DNA of 64,000 bases, taken from assembly GCA_902762375.1 (NCBI GenBank), contig CACWNY010000004.1, positions 62,001 to 126,000 on the forward strand, in the 5' to 3' direction. The DNA comes from an uncultured Ruminococcus sp. (GTDB lineage Bacteria > Bacillota > Clostridia > Oscillospirales > Acutalibacteraceae). This document shows positions 60,239-64,000 of the stretch, piece by piece. The notes below the pieces were generated by a model, which saw only the letters and a program-made list of their open reading frames with translations, did not search any database and was not told the origin of the DNA. Each line of letters opens with the position of its first letter. Position 1 is the stretch's first letter. A program made the position numbers and the translations under genes.

Positions 60239-61957
60239 CTATCTTGTTTGTGAAAGGTGAATTTCTTGATAAATATTGCAGTTACTAAGGAGTTCGTCAT
60301 GAGTTCCCATACCGACAATCTTGCCGTCATCAAGCACAAGAATTTTATCTGCTGACATAATCGAAGAAGTTCTTTGCGATACAATAAAAACGGTCATATT
60401 TTTATCCAGTGAATGAATAGCCTGTCGTAATTTAGCGTCAGTAGCGTAGTCCAAAGCTGATGAACTGTCGTCAAGAATAAGGATATCAGGATTTTTGACA
60501 ATCGCTCTGGCAATAGTCAGTCTTTGTTTTTGTCCGCCCGAAAGATTTCTGCCACCATGTTCAATCATTTCATCAAGACCGTTCTTTTTAGCCGAAATGA
60601 CATCTTTCGACTGTGATATTTCTATTGCTTTTCCGATGTCTTCTTTTGTTGCGTCAGGATTTCCCCACAGGATATTTTCTCTGATACTGCCCTTGAACAG
60701 CACGGCTTTCTGTAAGACAATACCGATTTTTTCTCTCAATTTTTCTGGAGAATATGCCTTGACATTGATACCATCAATATAGACATTTCCTCTTGTACAG
60801 TCGTAAAGATGGGGAATAAGATTGACAAGCGAAGATTTTCCCGAACCTGTTCCGCCGATAATACCGATGGTTTCTCCTTTTTTCACGGTGAAATTGATAT
60901 TGCTTAAACTTTCCTCACCTGCATTCTGATAAGTCAGTCCGACATTATCAAAAACAATGTAATCTGTTGTGTTTATTGTAGCATTAATGTCATTTTCTGC
61001 CATTGTTTCCAGTGTGGAATGAATAGCAAGAATACTTTCCACCCTGTTGGCACAAGCAACAGATTTTGTCAAAGTAATAATCAGATTTGCCAGTTTGATA
61101 AGTTCCACTAAAATTTGTGACATATAATTGTACAGTGCTACAACTGCACCTTGTGTAATCAGTCCGCTATCTACTCTCAATGCACCGACATAAATCAGGA
61201 TAATGATTGCAACATTGATAATCACATAGGTTACAGGGTTCATCAAAGCGGAAATCTTTCCTACATATTTCTGCGATTTGTTCAGAATTTCGTTAAGTGT
61301 GCGAAACTCTTTAATTTCTTTTTCTTCCTGACAAAATGCCCTGATTACTCTTACCCCTGATAAATTTTCTCTTGTTTTAGCGGTAAGATTATCCAGATTT
61401 TGCTGGCTTTTTTTATAAAGCGGAATACTGACCAGAATAATAGCAAAAACAACAATACTTAAAACAGGTATCGTTCCTGCAAAGACCAATGCTCCCTTGA
61501 CATCAACCGTGAATGCCATTATCATTGCTCCGAATACAATAAACGGCGAACGCAGAAATAACCGTAAAAACATATTGACACCGTTCTGTACCTGATTGAT
61601 ATCGCTTGTCATACGGGTAATCATGGTAGAAGTGCCGAGTTTGTCGAGTTCAGAAAAGGAAAAACTCTGTATTCTGGCAAACATATCTGAGCGTAATTGT
61701 GTACTGACACCGATTGCCGCTTTTGCCGAAAAATATTGAGCTGTTACCGAACTGATTAGTCCGACAACTGCCAACAAAATCAATAGCAGAAATGATTTGA
61801 TAATATGTCCTTTGTCACTTTGTAAAATACCGTAATCTATCAGTGAGGCAACCACAAGCGGAACCAGTAATTCAAAAGACGCTTCCAATAATTTGAACAG
61901 TGGTGCTAAAACTGTTTCTTTTTTATACTTTCCTAAAATTTTAATAATGGATTTCAA
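60239..61957 (-). CDS. ABC exporter half-transporter, degenerate catalytic site
   Basis: 572 aa with the same layout as its partner. Walker A IGGTGSGKSSLVNLI, signature NLSGGQKQRL, but Walker B ends ILILDDSSSALD, with aspartate where the catalytic glutamate should be, and the H-loop reads SQRTSS with Gln for His. This asymmetry is the hallmark of heterodimeric exporters. Start TTG at 61957 after GGGGCGA. The partner gene starts 12 bases downstream. Confidence 0.92.
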   Translation of the reverse strand: MKSIIKILGKYKKETVLAPLFKLLEASFELLVPLVVASLIDYGILQSDKGHIIKSFLLLILLAVVGLISSVTAQYFSAKAAIGVSTQLRSDMFARIQSFSFSELDKLGTSTMITRMTSDINQVQNGVNMFLRLFLRSPFIVFGAMIMAFTVDVKGALVFAGTIPVLSIVVFAIILVSIPLYKKSQQNLDNLTAKTRENLSGVRVIRAFCQEEKEIKEFRTLNEILNKSQKYVGKISALMNPVTYVIINVAIIILIYVGALRVDSGLITQGAVVALYNYMSQILVELIKLANLIITLTKSVACANRVESILAIHSTLETMAENDINATINTTDYIVFDNVGLTYQNAGEESLSNINFTVKKGETIGIIGGTGSGKSSLVNLIPHLYDCTRGNVYIDGINVKAYSPEKLREKIGIVLQKAVLFKGSIRENILWGNPDATKEDIGKAIEISQSKDVISAKKNGLDEMIEHGGRNLSGGQKQRLTIARAIVKNPDILILDDSSSALDYATDAKLRQAIHSLDKNMTVFIVSQRTSSIMSADKILVLDDGKIVGMGTHDELLSNCNIYQEIHLSQTR

Positions 61958-61986
61958 AAACTATCGCCCCAAAAAATATCATCGTC

Positions 61987-62090
61987 AAGCGATGACAATT
62001 AAAAGTTTTTGTCAAACTTTTTTCAAAAAGTTTGGCAGGATTTTCAAGGGTGCAACCCTTGAAACAGGATTTTTAAGGGCGGTAGCCCTT
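61987..62090 (+). repeat. Multi-hairpin intergenic repeat, copy 14 (one arm)
   Basis: Single arm with CAAAC/GTTTG stem, CAAGGGTGCAACCCTTG hairpin and terminal AAGGGC hairpin, upstream of the ABC pair and antisense to it. Confidence 0.82.
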
Positions 62091-62106
62091 ATCGTAAGAA
62101 AATTTT

Positions 62107-62142
62107 GTAAAATACAATCCGATATTTTGCAATATCGGATTG
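62107..62142 (-). terminator. Terminator of the metallo-hydrolase gene
   Basis: Perfect 12-bp stem CAATCCGATATT/AATATCGGATTG (62115-62126, 62131-62142); on the minus strand followed by TATTTTAC. Confidence 0.75.
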
Positions 62143-62160
62143 TTTCGTTACTATAAAATT

Positions 62161-63339
62161 TTACTGTGGATTGCAGTCTTTGGCGGGTGTGTAACCTTGA
62201 GCAATAGCCTCATCGTAAGTATTGAAATATACTTTGTTAGCGTCCGACATCTTGCTGACAGTTGCACAATCTTTGGTATGCAGGACTTTGGAATTTTTAT
62301 TGCCGACATATTTTGCTGTTTTTTGAGTAGCTTTTTTGGTTGTGGTTGATGTTTTACTGCTTGTATTACTTGATGTTTCATCAGAAGTTTTACTTTCAGT
62401 AGTTGTAGTGTCAGTCTGTGAAATTGCAATTTCTTCAGAAGTACCACTTGTTGTGCTTAAAGACATATTACTGTTATTGAATGTGACTACAATACTGCCC
62501 AGTTCATCGGTACGATACATAGGGATATTCGCATCATTGAATTTTTTGACGGTTTCTTTATGAGGGTGACCGTAATCGTTATTCTTACCGCAACTGATTA
62601 AAGCAATCTGGGGATTTACTGCTGACAAAAATTTTTTATTTGTACTGGTACGACTGCCGTGATGACCTGCTTTAAGGAGATTTGCCTGTACATTGAAACC
62701 CTCGTCAAGTATTAATTTTTCTTCGGAAGATTCTGCATCACCGGTAAATATTGCTGACATACCGTTATATTCTGCTCTGACGATAATTGAACAATTATTC
62801 AAATCCTTAACGATTTCGGGAACATACATAGTGAGGGTGGTATTACCGAGAGTAATGGTATCGTTAGTTTTCGGGAAAATAACATTATAGTTTTTCTGGT
62901 CGATATAGTCAACCAGTTTTTCCCATGTGCGTGTAGTATTCATAGCTTCGGTCATGACGATATTTTTGGTAGTGACGCTTTCATTTTTCAGTACATCAAG
63001 CATACCGCCGTAATGGTCGGAATGAGGGTGAGTAATGAGAGCGTAGTCAAGTTGGGTAACGTTATGGTCTTTCAGATAGTCGTTGACAATTCCGCCCTGA
63101 CCGAGTTCACCAGCGTCAATAAGCATATATTCGTCATTACATTCGAGCAAGATACTATCGCCCTGACCAATATCTATCATATGGACAGTAAAACCGCCAT
63201 CAGCAGAGGAATTTGTATCAGTTTGTGTAGTATTGGTATCTGATGTAGTGAGAACAGCGTCAAGAACATCGCAACCTGAAAAGGCTGTGATACAAACTAT
63301 TGCCAAAATAAAAGATAACACTTTAGGATATTTTTTCAT
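62161..63339 (-). CDS. ComEC-type metallo-beta-lactamase-fold hydrolase lipoprotein
   Basis: 392 aa. Lipoprotein signal with lipobox FSGC (C23). The MBL domain (about 50-285) resembles the isolated hydrolase domain of ComEC/Rec2: HMIDIGQGDSILLE, the metal site THPHSDHYGG (H104, H106, D108, H109), IFTGDAESS and LKAGHHGSRTSTNKKFL. A Ser/Thr-rich linker (about 300-340) leads to a C-terminal 50-residue module with two cysteines, VLHTKDCATVSKM and TPAKDCNP, like a metal-binding Ada-type motif. No ComEC membrane channel is present. A role with extracellular DNA or nucleotides is possible. ATG with AAAGGAG upstream. Confidence 0.88.
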   Translation of the reverse strand: MKKYPKVLSFILAIVCITAFSGCDVLDAVLTTSDTNTTQTDTNSSADGGFTVHMIDIGQGDSILLECNDEYMLIDAGELGQGGIVNDYLKDHNVTQLDYALITHPHSDHYGGMLDVLKNESVTTKNIVMTEAMNTTRTWEKLVDYIDQKNYNVIFPKTNDTITLGNTTLTMYVPEIVKDLNNCSIIVRAEYNGMSAIFTGDAESSEEKLILDEGFNVQANLLKAGHHGSRTSTNKKFLSAVNPQIALISCGKNNDYGHPHKETVKKFNDANIPMYRTDELGSIVVTFNNSNMSLSTTSGTSEEIAISQTDTTTTESKTSDETSSNTSSKTSTTTKKATQKTAKYVGNKNSKVLHTKDCATVSKMSDANKVYFNTYDEAIAQGYTPAKDCNPQ

Positions 63340-63443
63340 AGGGGGTAGCTCCTTTATTAAAAAGGTTAGCGTTAAATATTTTTCAAATATTTAACGCTGA
63401 TTTGAAAAAATTTTCTGACGAAAATTTTGATAATTTTGGGGAG

Positions 63444-63672
63444 TTAAAGGGCTGCCGCCCTTTAAAATCCCGCCCAAAGGCTCCGCCTTTGGAAACCGCC
63501 AACTTTTTGAAAAAAGTTGGGCAAAAACTTTTAATTGTCATAGCTGACACTTAGATAAACATTCCGAACGAAGTGAGCCATAAAAGTTTTTACCTCGCTT
63601 TTTTCAAAAAGCGAGTGGGATTGTTAAGGGCAAAGCCCTTAACTCAGGGGTGCAGGGGGTGAAACCCCTGCA
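63444..63672. repeat. Multi-hairpin intergenic repeat, copy 15 (two-arm)
   Basis: Complete mirror element with two uncommon stems: CCAAC/GTTGG left (63499-63520) and CTCGC/GCGAG right (63594-63615). Also a GGCTCCGCC hairpin at the left and a GGGGTGAAACCCC hairpin at the right edge, three bases from the valS stop. It fills the 335-base gap before valS. Confidence 0.85.
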
Positions 63673-63674
63673 AG

Positions 63675-64000
63675 TTAAAGAGCAGAGATAGCAGCTTTAA
63701 TCATAGCGATTTTTTCCCGTTCTTTTGTTGCCTGTTGTTTTACCTTTTCTATGACATTGGCGGGAGCTTTAGCGATAAATCCCTGATTATTGAGTTTGCT
63801 TTCAGATTGAGAGAGCATTTTTTCCGTTTTAGCAAGTTCTTTGTTAAGGCGTTTGAGTTCTTCAGTTTTATCGACGAGTTCACTCATAGGAATATAGATT
63901 TTCGCTTCTGCGGTAACCACTGTAACCGCACCATCAATATTGAAATTATCCCCTGTTTCCACTTCGCTTGCGGACGCAAGTTTACAGATAAACGGTGAAC
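63675..64000 (-). CDS. valS: Valyl-tRNA synthetase, C-terminal end (partial)
   Basis: The frame is open to the right window edge. It covers the C-terminal tRNA-binding coiled-coil arm: PFICKLASASEVE, GAVTVVTAEAKIYIPMSELV, then a heptad-rich stretch with LNKELAKTEKML and NNQGFIAKAPANVIEKVK, ending at IKAAISAL. This matches the ValS tail; the catalytic part lies outside the window. Confidence 0.9.
   Translation of the reverse strand, partial: SPFICKLASASEVETGDNFNIDGAVTVVTAEAKIYIPMSELVDKTEELKRLNKELAKTEKMLSQSESKLNNQGFIAKAPANVIEKVKQQATKEREKIAMIKAAISAL

Noticed and set aside
2661-63672. Repeated palindromes considered as a CRISPR array
   Set aside because: Copies are kilobases apart with genes between, lack regular spacers and have variable stems; no cas genes are present.

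Overview
The window looks like a chromosomal segment of an anaerobic, AT-rich Firmicute, most likely a gut Ruminococcus-type Clostridium (Oscillospiraceae). The evidence is AT-rich codon use, AGGAGG-type ribosome sites, TTGACA/TATAAT promoters, a secreted pullulanase with starch-binding parts, a FabK/FabT-type fatty acid cluster, F420-hydrogenase-beta-like iron-sulfur proteins in a polysaccharide locus, and several large lipoproteins and surface proteins. The species assignment is inference. I saw no rRNA, tRNA, CRISPR array, phage or conjugative module.

Layout. 0-5 kb: 3' part of a pullulanase, a repeat-rich lipoprotein, a CYTH protein and a small NrdD-tail-like protein. 5-12.6 kb: a surface polysaccharide cluster (glycosyltransferase, two pyruvyltransferase-family proteins, an Fe-S protein, an EpsG/Wzy-like polymerase, a flippase). 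12.7-15.2 kb (minus): L,D-transpeptidase and lipoprotein. 15.3-19.3 kb (minus): murI, a DUF1934 gene, argS and a BASS transporter. 19.5-25.3 kb: unknown protein, aminotransferase-trpS-membrane protein operon, nitroreductase, alpha/beta hydrolase. 25.4-31.6 kb: SWIM zinc-finger protein, giant DUF4132 protein, possible nuclease-fold protein. 31.8-36.9 kb: corrinoid adenosyltransferase, tiny membrane peptide, PgeF, lipoprotein, YihY protein, surface protein. 37.3-43.4 kb: MoxR-type AAA+ ATPase, DUF5682 protein, VWA protein, and a convergent DUF815 ATPase. 43.8-45.2 kb: an AraC regulator followed by a truncated copy of its DNA-binding domain. 45.5-56 kb: fabT-fabH-fabK-fabD-fabG-fabF-accB-fabZ-accC-accD-accA, a nearly complete type II fatty acid pathway without acpP. 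56-58.3 kb: a Big_2-repeat NlpC/P60 wall hydrolase. 58.5-62 kb: heterodimeric ABC exporter. 62-64 kb: ComEC-like metallo-hydrolase lipoprotein and the 3' end of valS.

The two most interesting structures are these. (1) SWIM, DUF4132, MoxR AAA+, DUF5682 and VWA genes occur together, the same protein types as the uncharacterised E. coli yehI-yehL-yehM-yehP-yehQ group. Here they form two blocks about 6 kb apart, with a nuclease-fold candidate attached to the first. (2) At least 15 copies of an intergenic, mirror-symmetric repeat are made of nested hairpins. The stems differ between copies but stay paired, and one copy has been split by a 154-bp MITE-like element with perfect 18-bp inverted ends and a 10-bp target duplication. 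The hairpin repeats sit just upstream of many start codons, punctuate the fatty acid operon, and in several places form or touch the stop codon of the neighbouring gene.
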